This document shows positions 43,559 through 51,177 of a stretch of DNA of 64,000 nucleotides, one piece after another. This stretch comes from Bacillota bacterium (GTDB taxonomy: Bacteria > Bacillota > Clostridia > Oscillospirales > Ruminococcaceae). Below the pieces are notes generated by a model. It was not told the origin of the DNA and searched no databases. It was given only the letters and a program-made list of their open reading frames with translations. Position numbers and translations under genes: made by a program. The stretch's first letter is position 1, and every line of letters starts with the position of its first letter. The stretch covers positions 13,875 to 77,874 of the forward strand of contig JAEWPV010000009.1 of the NCBI GenBank assembly GCA_023460535.1. Direction: 5' to 3'.

Positions 43559-43604
43559 ACAAGGGCGGTCATGGAACAATAAGTTTCATGACCGCCCTTT
43601 GTCG
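43558..43604 (+). terminator. Terminator behind the 6S RNA candidate
   Basis: AAGGGCGGTCATG (43561-43573) pairs with CATGACCGCCCTT (43588-43600), followed by TTGT. Confidence 0.8.
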
Positions 43605-43638
43605 TATCGATTTGGCGTTCTATATATAAAAGGAGGCA

Positions 43639-43995
43639 ATGTCTGTGAAACGATGGGCAGCAATCGCTTTGGGGTTTGCCACCGGGCTGCTGAATGGATT
43701 GTTTGGGGCGGGCGGGGGTATGGCAGCGGTTCCAATGCTAAAGATGGCGGGGTTGCCGCCCAAAAGCGCCCATGCCACCGCCATTGCCATTACGATGCCG
43801 CTTTCGGTGCTCAGCGGCGTGTTGTATCTTCAAAGCGGTGAGTTTGCTATAAGCGACGCGCTGCGCTTTATTCCGGCAGGCATCGCAGGGGCCGTTGTGG
43901 GCGCGTTTTTACTGGGGCGGGTGGCCAACGCATGGCTGCGCCGCATTTTCGGTGCGCTTATTCTGGTTGCAGCAATCCGCCTTTTGGTAAGATGA
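43639..43995 (+). CDS. Half-size TSUP (TauE/SafE) membrane transporter, first gene
   Basis: 118 residues, ATG behind AAAGGAGG. Four hydrophobic segments with the family opening GFATGLLNGLFGAGGGMAAVPML. TSUP proteins usually have 7-8 helices and move sulfur compounds or organic anions; this is half that size. It overlaps a second half-size gene (ATGA), so the two probably form one heterodimeric transporter. The substrate is unknown. Confidence 0.87.
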   Translation: MSVKRWAAIALGFATGLLNGLFGAGGGMAAVPMLKMAGLPPKSAHATAIAITMPLSVLSGVLYLQSGEFAISDALRFIPAGIAGAVVGAFLLGRVANAWLRRIFGALILVAAIRLLVR

Positions 43996-44399
43996 CAGAG
44001 CTGTTATACGCCTCTCTTGCGGGCTTTTTTGCTGCCGTGCTGGGCGCGCTTGGCATGGGCGGGGGCGGCGTGCTGCTCATCTACCTCACCGCCGCGGCAG
44101 GCATTACGCAGATGAAGGCACAGGGGATTAACCTTTTGTTCTTTATCCCAATCGCGGCGGTCGCGCTCTTGATTCACGCAAGGCATAAGCTGCTTGCATA
44201 CCGCCTTGCGTTAATCGGCATCCTATCGGGTGTTGTCGGGGTATTTGCGGGCTATGCCATCGCAAGAATGATAGGGGATCGTTCTCTTTCTAAAGCCTTT
44301 GGTGTTTTCCTGTTTGTGCTTGGATTACGCGAGCTGTTTGGAGACATCATACAAAAAAAAAATAAAACAAAACATCATAAAAAAAACGGGGAAGCTTAG
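43992..44399 (+). CDS. Half-size TSUP (TauE/SafE) membrane transporter, second gene
   Basis: 135 residues from ATG 43992, overlapping the previous stop. Again the family opening (GFFAAVLGALGMGGGGVLLIYL) and about four helices, with a Lys/His-rich C-terminal tail (KKKNKTKHHKK). It partners the preceding gene. Confidence 0.87.
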   Translation: MTELLYASLAGFFAAVLGALGMGGGGVLLIYLTAAAGITQMKAQGINLLFFIPIAAVALLIHARHKLLAYRLALIGILSGVVGVFAGYAIARMIGDRSLSKAFGVFLFVLGLRELFGDIIQKKNKTKHHKKNGEA

Positions 44400-44412
44400 C
44401 GCTTCTCCCGTT
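44385..44412. terminator. Bidirectional terminator between TSUP and YegP-like genes
   Basis: AACGGGGAAGC (44385-44395) pairs with GCTTCTCCCGTT (44401-44412), one bulge; A-rich on the left and T-rich on the right. Confidence 0.75.
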
Positions 44413-44420
44413 ATTGTTAA

Positions 44421-44801
44421 TTATGTGTCCACCACAACATCCGCCTCGGGGGCGTTTTTGCGTACCGACTCAATGCCGTTTTCGCAGCTTTGCTTGCTTT
44501 TATAGCCTTCGCTTACGGCAATAATCTCGCCGTTACGCGCCTTTAAACGAAAACGAAACTCGCCGCTTTTATCTGCGTACAGCTCAAACTTGGGGTTCAC
44601 CGCCTTCGGACAGTCCTCAACGGTTTGATCCTCGTAATACGCGATGGGCGCGTTTTTTATTACGCTTTCAATCCCTGTTTTACAACTGGCAAGGGAGGTG
44701 TAATTTTCGCTGGTGGCAATTGATTGTCCGTTTGCCGCAAACAGATTAAAACGAAACGCGCCGGACGGGGTAGTCTTAATCACAAATTTACCTCTTGGCA
44801 T
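44421..44801 (-). CDS. YegP-like protein, two DUF1508 repeats
   Basis: 126 residues from ATG 44801, behind GGAG. Two copies of the DUF1508 unit: about 4-50 (GKFVIKTTPSGAFRFNLFAANGQ, CKTGIESV) and 68-118 (PKFELYADKSGEFRFRLKA, CENGIESVRKNAP). Function unknown. It has its own minus-strand promoter at 44910-44938. Confidence 0.9.
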   Translation of the reverse strand: MPRGKFVIKTTPSGAFRFNLFAANGQSIATSENYTSLASCKTGIESVIKNAPIAYYEDQTVEDCPKAVNPKFELYADKSGEFRFRLKARNGEIIAVSEGYKSKQSCENGIESVRKNAPEADVVVDT

Positions 44802-44909
44802 GATAAGCACTCCATGTTAAGCAGCCGTACGGCATGCGGATTAAGGGCGTACCGTGGTTTTGCAGAGGTTGCGGCAAAGATGTCAGGTGCTTGTTGCACC
44901 ACTATTGTG

Positions 44910-44938
44910 ACTATACCATGTTGTATGGCAATAGTCAA
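44910..44938 (-). promoter_or_regulatory. Promoter of the YegP-like gene with overlapping dyad
   Basis: Minus strand TTGACT (44933-44938), 17-bp spacer, TATAGT (44910-44915). GACTATACCAT and ATGGCAATAGTC form a near-palindrome over the promoter, a possible operator. Confidence 0.6.
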
Positions 44939-45071
44939 TAACGCACAATTGGTGATAGCGGAAAAAGAGCAAGATACTGGGTGGAAGAGCCTGTGCCTTC
45001 TCAGGTTGAAATAAACAATTAATCAAATAATAAAACATGCAATTTAATTATGAAAATAAGACCTAATATCA

Positions 45072-45100
45072 TTGCGGACAAAGCAAAAATATGCTAATAT
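45072..45100 (+). promoter_or_regulatory. Promoter of the desulfoferrodoxin gene
   Basis: TTGCGG (45072-45077), 17-bp spacer, TAATAT (45095-45100). Confidence 0.45.
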
Positions 45101-45258
45101 AAGCTTATAGGAAAAGGCAGTAACCCAGCTGCATTTTGCGGCAGTGGTGCTTTTTTCTACCTCTATGCGGCTGTATCGCTAGGGAACAACGTGTGTCAGA
45201 TACCATTCTGTGCGGCACAGCTTTAGCCGCGCAGGCAAAAAGAAAGGGCGTGCAAGAA

Positions 45259-45648
45259 ATGACGAATGAACCAAAATTTTTCCGGTGTAAAATGTGCGGC
45301 AACCTGGTAGGGCTGGTAATTAACGGCGGCGGAACACTGGTATGCTGCGGTGAGGAGATGGAGGAGCTAAAAGCCAATACGGTGGATGCCTCCAAAGAAA
45401 AGCATGTCCCCGTGTTTGAGAAAACCGGCTCAAAGGTATCAGTTAAGGTTGGCAGTGTGGAGCACCCGATGCTCGAGGAGCATCACATTGAGTGGATCTA
45501 TCTCAACACCTCCAAGGGCGGTCAAAGAAAGAGCCTAAAAGTAGGCGGCGCGCCTGCTGCCGAGTTTGTACTGGCTGACGACGAAGAGCTGATCTCGGTT
45601 TACGAGTTCTGCAACCTGCACGGTCTGTGGGTCGCTAAGGGAAACTAA
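45259..45648 (+). CDS. dfx: Desulfoferrodoxin (superoxide reductase)
   Basis: 129 residues from ATG 45259, behind GAAAGGG. Reduces superoxide to hydrogen peroxide without making oxygen, as suits an anaerobe. The N-terminal desulforedoxin centre has C10, C13, C29, C30; the SOR iron site has H49, H69, H75, C118, H121. Both centres are intact (2Fe-SOR type). The frame extends upstream to 45136 but without a start signal. Confidence 0.96.
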   Translation: MTNEPKFFRCKMCGNLVGLVINGGGTLVCCGEEMEELKANTVDASKEKHVPVFEKTGSKVSVKVGSVEHPMLEEHHIEWIYLNTSKGGQRKSLKVGGAPAAEFVLADDEELISVYEFCNLHGLWVAKGN

Positions 45649-45674
45649 TTGAATTGATGTTAACACAATAAAGG

Positions 45675-45712
45675 ATCCTCCCGTTGCCTTTATGGCAGTG
45701 GGAGGATTTTTA
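45675..45712 (+). terminator. Terminator after desulfoferrodoxin
   Basis: ATCCTCCCGTTGCC (45675-45688) pairs with GGCAGTGGGAGGAT (45694-45707), followed by TTTTT. Confidence 0.85.
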
Positions 45713-45807
45713 TAACTAATTAGGTGTACTTATAACAAAGCAACAAAGCACGGTAGTGTGTTTAAAAAATCATGCGATGGTGAAGATATTATTAGTTACT
45801 ATATCAA

Positions 45808-45825
45808 TTGTGTGTGATAACACAA
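45808..45825. promoter_or_regulatory. Rex-type operator upstream of pflB
   Basis: TTGTG-N8-CACAA, the spacing and half-sites of the NADH-sensing repressor Rex (TTGTGAnnnnnnTCACAA). It sits just ahead of the -35 of the pfl promoter. Confidence 0.6.
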
Positions 45826-45832
45826 AATATAG

Positions 45833-45861
45833 TTGATTTAGGTGCGCAAATAGAGTATGCT
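45833..45861 (+). promoter_or_regulatory. Promoter of pflB-pflA
   Basis: TTGATT (45833-45838), 17-bp spacer, TATGCT (45856-45861). A GTATGCTT...AAGCATAC hairpin follows over the start region. Confidence 0.5.
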
Positions 45862-45914
45862 TATACTATAAAGCATACCAAAATGATATATTATTAAGAA
45901 GGGTAGGGTTTATT

Positions 45915-48134
45915 GTGGCAGAGTTTAAAAAGGGAAAATGGCAGGAGCATATTGATGTAAGAGATTTTATTGTAAAAAACTACACGCCATACGACGGCGA
46001 CGATACTTTTCTTGCCGCGCCTACCGATAATACCGTAGCGCTTTGGGATAAAGTGAAGATAATTATGGAAAAGGAACGTAAGGCCGGCGGTGTGCTTGAT
46101 ATTGACGAGCACAATATCTCTACCATTACATCCCATAACGCTGGGTATATCGACCCGGAGCTTGAGCAGGTGGTGGGTTTGCAGACAGACGAACCTCTTA
46201 AGCGTGCTATTATGCCGTTTGGCGGTATTCGCATGGTACACTCCTCGCTGGAGGCGTACGGACGCGAGATGCCCCCCGAAGTTGATCATGTTTTTAAGTA
46301 CCGTAAAACCCACAACGACGGTGTGTTTGATGCCTATACCGACAATATGAAGGCGGCACGACGCAGCGGAATTATTACAGGGCTACCCGATGCCTACGGC
46401 CGCGGACGCATTATCGGCGATTATCGCCGTGTTTCACTGTATGGTGTGGATGAACTGATCGCCCAGAAAAAACAGGCGAAGGCAGATTATGTGTTTGACA
46501 TTATCAACGAGGATGTCATTCGTCAGCGCGAGGAGATTTCCGAGCAAATTCGTGCGCTAGAGGAGCTTAAAGAGATGGCCGCAAGCTACGGCATTGACAT
46601 CTCAAAGCCGGCGGTCGACACCAAGCAAGCGGTTCAGTGGCTGTATTTTGGCTATCTTGCCGCAATTAAGGAGCAGAACGGTGCGGCGATGTCGCTGGGT
46701 CGTGTGTCCACCTTTCTGGATATCTACGCGCAGCGGGATATAGCCGAAGGCAGGTATACCGAGCAGGAGATACAGGAGTTTATTGACCATTTTGTCATGA
46801 AGCTGCGTATGGTTCGCTTCCTGCGCACCCCGTCATACGATGAGCTGTTTTCGGGCGATCCCACTTGGGTGACCGAGGCGATTGGCGGCATGTGTGCAGA
46901 CGGCAGACATATGGTTACCAAAACGAGTTTCCGCTTCCTTCACACCCTTGTGAATTTGGGCGCGGCGCCAGAGCCGAACATGACGGTGCTGTGGAGCGAG
47001 CGTCTGCCCGAGCACTTCAAACGGTTCTGTGCCCGTATTTCGATGGAAACCTCGTCGATTCAGTACGAGAACGATGATATCATGCGCCCGGAGTTCGGCG
47101 ACGATTACGGCATAGCGTGCTGCGTATCCGCTATGAAGATAGGCAAGATGATGCAGTTCTTCGGCGCGCGTGCCAACCTTGCAAAGGCGTTGCTGTATGC
47201 CTTAAACGGCGGTCGTGATGAAAAAAGCGGGGCACAGGTGGGTCCCGAAATGGCACCGATTGTCTCGGATGAGACGCTCGATTTTGACGAGGTATGGCGC
47301 AAGTACGACGCAGTCTGCCGCTGGTTGTCGCGGCTGTATATCAACACCTTGAATATCATCCACTATATGCATGATAAGTACTGCTACGAGCGCATCCAAA
47401 TGGCGCTGCACGATGAGGAGATTATCCGCACCTCTGCCTGCGGGCTTGCGGGGCTGTCGGTTGTGGTTGACTCGTTAAGTGCGATTAAGTACGCGAAGGT
47501 ACACCCCATCCGCAACGAGCAGGGACTGACGGTGGATTTTGAGATTGAAGGCGATTTCCCCACATTTGGCAACAACGACCCGCGCGCCAACGAGCTGGCC
47601 CGTCAGGTAACGGAGCACTTTATGAGCAAGCTTGCAAAGCATCGCACCTATCGTCATTCCATCCCCACAATGAGCATATTGACGATTACCTCCAACGTGG
47701 TATATGGTAAGAAGACGGGCGCAACCCCTGACGGACGAAAAGCGGGTGAGCCGTTTGCCCCCGGCGCAAACCCTATGCACGGGCGTGACAAGAACGGTTG
47801 CGTTGCCTCCATGATGTCGGTTGCTTCTTTGCCGTACAACTATTCGAAAGACGGGATTTCCTACACCTTTTCAATCGTCCCCGCAGCGCTTGGCAAGGAT
47901 GCGAATCAGGCGGAGAATAACCTCGTGTCTCTGATGGATGGTTATTTCAATGAGGGTGGACATCATATTAACGTAAACATCATCAACCGCGAGATACTGC
48001 TTGATGCGATGGAGCATCCGGAGCTTTACCCGCAGCTCACAATTCGTGTTTCCGGGTATGCCGTGAACTTTATTAAGCTCACCCGCGAACAGCAGCTCGA
48101 CGTAATAAACCGCACATTCCACACCCGATTCTAA
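45915..48134 (+). CDS. pflB: Formate acetyltransferase (pyruvate formate-lyase)
   Basis: 739 residues, GTG start after GAAGGG. Splits pyruvate and CoA to acetyl-CoA and formate by a glycyl-radical mechanism. The catalytic cysteines are C402-C403 (GIACCVSAMK); the glycyl radical site is G714 in RVSGYAVNF. Length fits true PFL rather than diol dehydratases. Its activase gene follows by 22 bases, and a Rex-type site lies upstream. Confidence 0.97.
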   Translation: MAEFKKGKWQEHIDVRDFIVKNYTPYDGDDTFLAAPTDNTVALWDKVKIIMEKERKAGGVLDIDEHNISTITSHNAGYIDPELEQVVGLQTDEPLKRAIMPFGGIRMVHSSLEAYGREMPPEVDHVFKYRKTHNDGVFDAYTDNMKAARRSGIITGLPDAYGRGRIIGDYRRVSLYGVDELIAQKKQAKADYVFDIINEDVIRQREEISEQIRALEELKEMAASYGIDISKPAVDTKQAVQWLYFGYLAAIKEQNGAAMSLGRVSTFLDIYAQRDIAEGRYTEQEIQEFIDHFVMKLRMVRFLRTPSYDELFSGDPTWVTEAIGGMCADGRHMVTKTSFRFLHTLVNLGAAPEPNMTVLWSERLPEHFKRFCARISMETSSIQYENDDIMRPEFGDDYGIACCVSAMKIGKMMQFFGARANLAKALLYALNGGRDEKSGAQVGPEMAPIVSDETLDFDEVWRKYDAVCRWLSRLYINTLNIIHYMHDKYCYERIQMALHDEEIIRTSACGLAGLSVVVDSLSAIKYAKVHPIRNEQGLTVDFEIEGDFPTFGNNDPRANELARQVTEHFMSKLAKHRTYRHSIPTMSILTITSNVVYGKKTGATPDGRKAGEPFAPGANPMHGRDKNGCVASMMSVASLPYNYSKDGISYTFSIVPAALGKDANQAENNLVSLMDGYFNEGGHHINVNIINREILLDAMEHPELYPQLTIRVSGYAVNFIKLTREQQLDVINRTFHTRF

Positions 48135-48156
48135 TGGATTAAAGGAAGGGGATTTC

Positions 48157-48885
48157 ATGCAGTTCGAGTTAAAGGGGCGCATCCATTCGGTTGAGACCTT
48201 TGGCGCAGTCGACGGTCCGGGTGTACGGTTTGTCGTATTCCTTCAGGGCTGTCCGCTCCGCTGCCTCTATTGTCATAATCCCGATTCCTGGAATACGAAC
48301 AGCGGCAGAGAGATAACCGTCGCAGAACTACTTGCCGAGATTATCCGTTACAAGAGCTTTATCAAGGACGGCGGGGTCACACTCTCAGGAGGAGAACCAT
48401 TGTTGCAGCACGAGTTTGCCAAGGAGCTGCTTATGGCTTGTCGTAAGGAGGGGCTTCACACCGCGATTGATACCTCGGGCTGTATTCCCGTTTCGGTATG
48501 CTCTGGGGCGATTGACGAAGCGGACTTAGTATTGCTCGACATCAAGGCGGTCGATACCCTGCGTTCCAAGGAGCTCAGCGGTATGGGCAACGAAAACGCG
48601 CTTGAGTTACTGCGATACTGCGAAGAAACGAACAAGCCGGTATGGGTTCGCCATGTTTTGCTGCCGGGCTGGACATTGGACACCCAGCAAGCGCATCAAA
48701 TGGGACAGTTGCTTGCGCCGTTTCGGTGCGTAAAAAAGGTGGAGCTGTTGCCGTTTCACAAAATGGGTGAGTTTAAGTGGGCGGAGCTGAAGCTGGAGTA
48801 CACACTGGCTGACACCCTGCCTCCCGAACCCCAGCAGGTAGAAGAGATAAAGAAAATCCTGCAAAGCTACGGATTGACCGGATAA
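48157..48885 (+). CDS. pflA: Pyruvate formate-lyase activating enzyme
   Basis: 242 residues, ATG after GGAAGGGG. Radical-SAM enzyme that makes the glycyl radical on PflB. The 4Fe-4S motif is C32-x3-C36-x2-C39 (GCPLRCLYCHNPDSW); SGGEPLLQ follows near 77. Lacks the extra ferredoxin domain of other glycyl radical activases, as expected for PflA. Confidence 0.97.
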   Translation: MQFELKGRIHSVETFGAVDGPGVRFVVFLQGCPLRCLYCHNPDSWNTNSGREITVAELLAEIIRYKSFIKDGGVTLSGGEPLLQHEFAKELLMACRKEGLHTAIDTSGCIPVSVCSGAIDEADLVLLDIKAVDTLRSKELSGMGNENALELLRYCEETNKPVWVRHVLLPGWTLDTQQAHQMGQLLAPFRCVKKVELLPFHKMGEFKWAELKLEYTLADTLPPEPQQVEEIKKILQSYGLTG

Positions 48886-49022
48886 AGGTAAGCTGCCATG
48901 CTGGATTTTTGCAGCTGCTTTATGGAATGCTGAAAAACCGCTGAAGGTTGCATTATTTTGCAGCAGCCCTATAGATGCTCTTTGAGCGCGATTCGTTTAC
49001 CTCACATTATAAAGATTCAACA

Positions 49023-49073
49023 AAAAAGGCAATGTGCCCGCTTCATTTTTTGAAGCGGGCACACTGCCTTTTT
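49023..49073. terminator. Long bidirectional terminator between pflA and hemolysin III gene
   Basis: AAAAAGGCAATGTGCCCGC pairs with GCGGGCACACTGCCTTTTT around a short T-rich loop. Confidence 0.92.
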
Positions 49074-49116
49074 GAGTAAAGATGTAAAAGAAGTAAGCAG
49101 TTTAAAGGGGACACAG

Positions 49117-49761
49117 CTAAAGGATAAACAGAGCAACCATAATAAAATGCATTAACGAACCCAGCATTACAAAGATGTGAAAGATCTCATGAAAACCAAA
49201 TTCTTTGCTGATGTTAGGGCGCTTAATACCGTAAATGATTGCGCCGATGGAATAGAACACACCGCCCAAGATAAGAAACAACCTGCCCCCGAACGAAAAG
49301 AGCGAAATTGCAGGAATATCAAGAAGAATTGACCAACCAAGTAATAGATAGATTGCAACCGATATAATACGTGGGCAATCAATCCACAGGATTTTTAAGA
49401 TCATTCCCAGCAGGGCAACCGCCCATATACCTGCGCAAAAATAGGTGCCCTTAGGCTGCGTAAATACCACCAGGCAAACCGGTGTATAGGTTCCGGCAAT
49501 CAGAACATAGATCATCGAGTGGTCAACCTTGCGAAGCAAACGCCGAACCCCAGAGGTTTCATCGGCATAATGGTACGCGGCGCTTGCGCTGTAAAGCGCA
49601 ACCAAAGAGGTGCAATAAATAATAGCGGCTGCTAATTGCAGTCCGGTTATGTCAGTAAAAATAAAGGGCTTTGCAACCACTAACGCGGTGCCGGCCACAC
49701 CGAGCAGCGCCCCAATTAAGTGCGTTAAAAAGCTTACCTTGTCATTTGCTCGATTATACAT
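49117..49761 (-). CDS. Hemolysin III family (PAQR-type) membrane protein
   Basis: 214 residues from ATG 49761, behind GGGGGATA. Seven membrane helices; family motifs SASAAYH near 76-82, DHSMIYVLIAGTYTP near 98-112, and a final HEIFH. The metal-site residues (Ser, His, Asp) are present. Related proteins have been tied to membrane lipid hydrolysis; the hemolysin name is historical. Confidence 0.92.
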   Translation of the reverse strand: MYNRANDKVSFLTHLIGALLGVAGTALVVAKPFIFTDITGLQLAAAIIYCTSLVALYSASAAYHYADETSGVRRLLRKVDHSMIYVLIAGTYTPVCLVVFTQPKGTYFCAGIWAVALLGMILKILWIDCPRIISVAIYLLLGWSILLDIPAISLFSFGGRLFLILGGVFYSIGAIIYGIKRPNISKEFGFHEIFHIFVMLGSLMHFIMVALFIL

Positions 49762-50003
49762 ACAGAATATCCCCCAACAAAGAAAACACCATACAGAAAA
49801 CATAGTAATAAAAACTAGATGTTATAATTATTGTAACACAATATTTCAAAAAAGCAAGTGGTTTTTGCAACGTGTATGTGTTAGCAGTATGATGCAACCA
49901 CCTTGATGATACTCGATACCATTTTCACAGCAGCCGCATAATATGTAATGGTTGCCTTACAAAGAAAACCCAAACTTAAATCGAAATGAAGGTGTATCGT
50001 TTT

Positions 50004-50384
50004 ATGGAGGCAAATTTTAAGTCGGCATATGAAGAAGCAGTCAAGCAGACGGAAGAGATGCGAAACGCAATGAACATATTGTCTAACGCCGCGCTAAAGC
50101 AAAAGCTTTTTCAGGCGCTAGCCGCAGTGAAAGAGCAGATTTCGGCGGTAGAAAAAATTGCGGCAAAGACCGTATCAAAGGCGGAGTATGAGGCGGAGAT
50201 GGCAAAACGCATTGCCGCACTCGGTCAGGCCCTGAACCTGGTGACGGTTGCAGCGAAAAAGAATGCGTTGAGCGAGCGCTTTGCACGTCTGCAAAGTAGC
50301 GTAAGTCAGATGACCGCGTTAGTGGGCACGGTGCAAAGACCGCAGCAGCAGAACAACAACCGGGCTAGACGCGGGTATCGCTAA
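50004..50384 (+). CDS. Hypothetical helical protein
   Basis: 126 residues from ATG 50004 (an ATG at 49986 has no ribosome binding site). Almost all alpha-helical, Ala/Lys/Glu-rich, with a short Gln/Asn/Arg tail (RPQQQNNNRARR). No family recognised. Confidence 0.6.
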   Translation: MEANFKSAYEEAVKQTEEMRNAMNILSNAALKQKLFQALAAVKEQISAVEKIAAKTVSKAEYEAEMAKRIAALGQALNLVTVAAKKNALSERFARLQSSVSQMTALVGTVQRPQQQNNNRARRGYR

Positions 50385-50464
50385 CATGCTGAGCGGGTTT
50401 ACAATCCGTCTGATTTGCCGTATACTAAAGAACAGAAAAGACAAGGGACAATGGGGTGAGTCGT

Positions 50465-50995
50465 ATGGGCGAGCTGAAAATTGGTACAAAACGGTTAATG
50501 CTGCTCCCAATTTCGTATAACTGTATGACCGAGCTGCTGGACGGCACCCAAACCGAGCTTGAAAGACAAGGCTATCTCCTGTGCGAGGATTGGATCACGC
50601 TTGAGGTGTTGCGATATTTTGACATCATCCGTTCCTTTATGTCTCCAACTCTTCCCCCGGATGGCTATTTTACGTGGGCTGTCATAGAACGGGGAAGCCG
50701 ACTCGTCATTGGTGACGTAGGTTTTAAGGGTCCTCCCAATGAATTAGGGGCAGTAGACATCGGCTACGGAATCGCGCCGTGCGCGCGGGGGAAGGGATAT
50801 GCCACCGAGGCGGTACTGGCTGCCATGGCATGGGCGTTTGAACAACCGCGTGTTAGACGGATATTGGCAGAATGTTTGCAGGATAACGCGGCGTCGATAC
50901 ATATCCTGAAGAAAATAGGCATGAAAGAAATGTTTTGCGAGGACAATGAGATATTCTTTGAATTAAAGCGCGAGGATTTTGTGAATAAGCTCTAG
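50465..50995 (+). CDS. GNAT family N-acetyltransferase
   Basis: 176 residues from ATG 50465 behind GGGGTGAG. RimJ/RimL-like GNAT fold: GDVGFKGPPNE, VDIGYGIAPCARGKGYATEAV (acetyl-CoA loop) and ENAASIHILKKIGM-type segment. Acceptor unknown; it is a short monocistronic gene. Confidence 0.9.
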   Translation: MGELKIGTKRLMLLPISYNCMTELLDGTQTELERQGYLLCEDWITLEVLRYFDIIRSFMSPTLPPDGYFTWAVIERGSRLVIGDVGFKGPPNELGAVDIGYGIAPCARGKGYATEAVLAAMAWAFEQPRVRRILAECLQDNAASIHILKKIGMKEMFCEDNEIFFELKREDFVNKL

Positions 50996-51088
50996 CCGGA
51001 ATACACGACAGCGTCGTTTGCAATCATGCTACGGCGCTGCCTTTGTTATAGGGACATTGAATGTTTACAATTGCCATGCAAAAACAAC

Positions 51089-51115
51089 TAAATAATTACC
51101 GATTCCTGCCGATAA
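51089..51115 (+). promoter_or_regulatory. Sigma-D (sigma-28) flagellar promoter for fliD
   Basis: TAAA (51089-51092), exactly 15 bases, GCCGATAA (51108-51115). This is the consensus motility promoter, 63 bases before the fliD ATG. Confidence 0.88.
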
Positions 51116-51177
51116 ATGCTGTGTAGGCAAAATGAAATAATACATTACAATAGGCATCCTCAAAGGGAGGTATTTAT

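Larger units (their letters stand above)
44802..45258. other. Gap between YegP-like and desulfoferrodoxin genes
   Basis: Carries the two outward promoters (44910-44938 minus, 45072-45100 plus). No further gene is supported. Confidence 0.5.
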
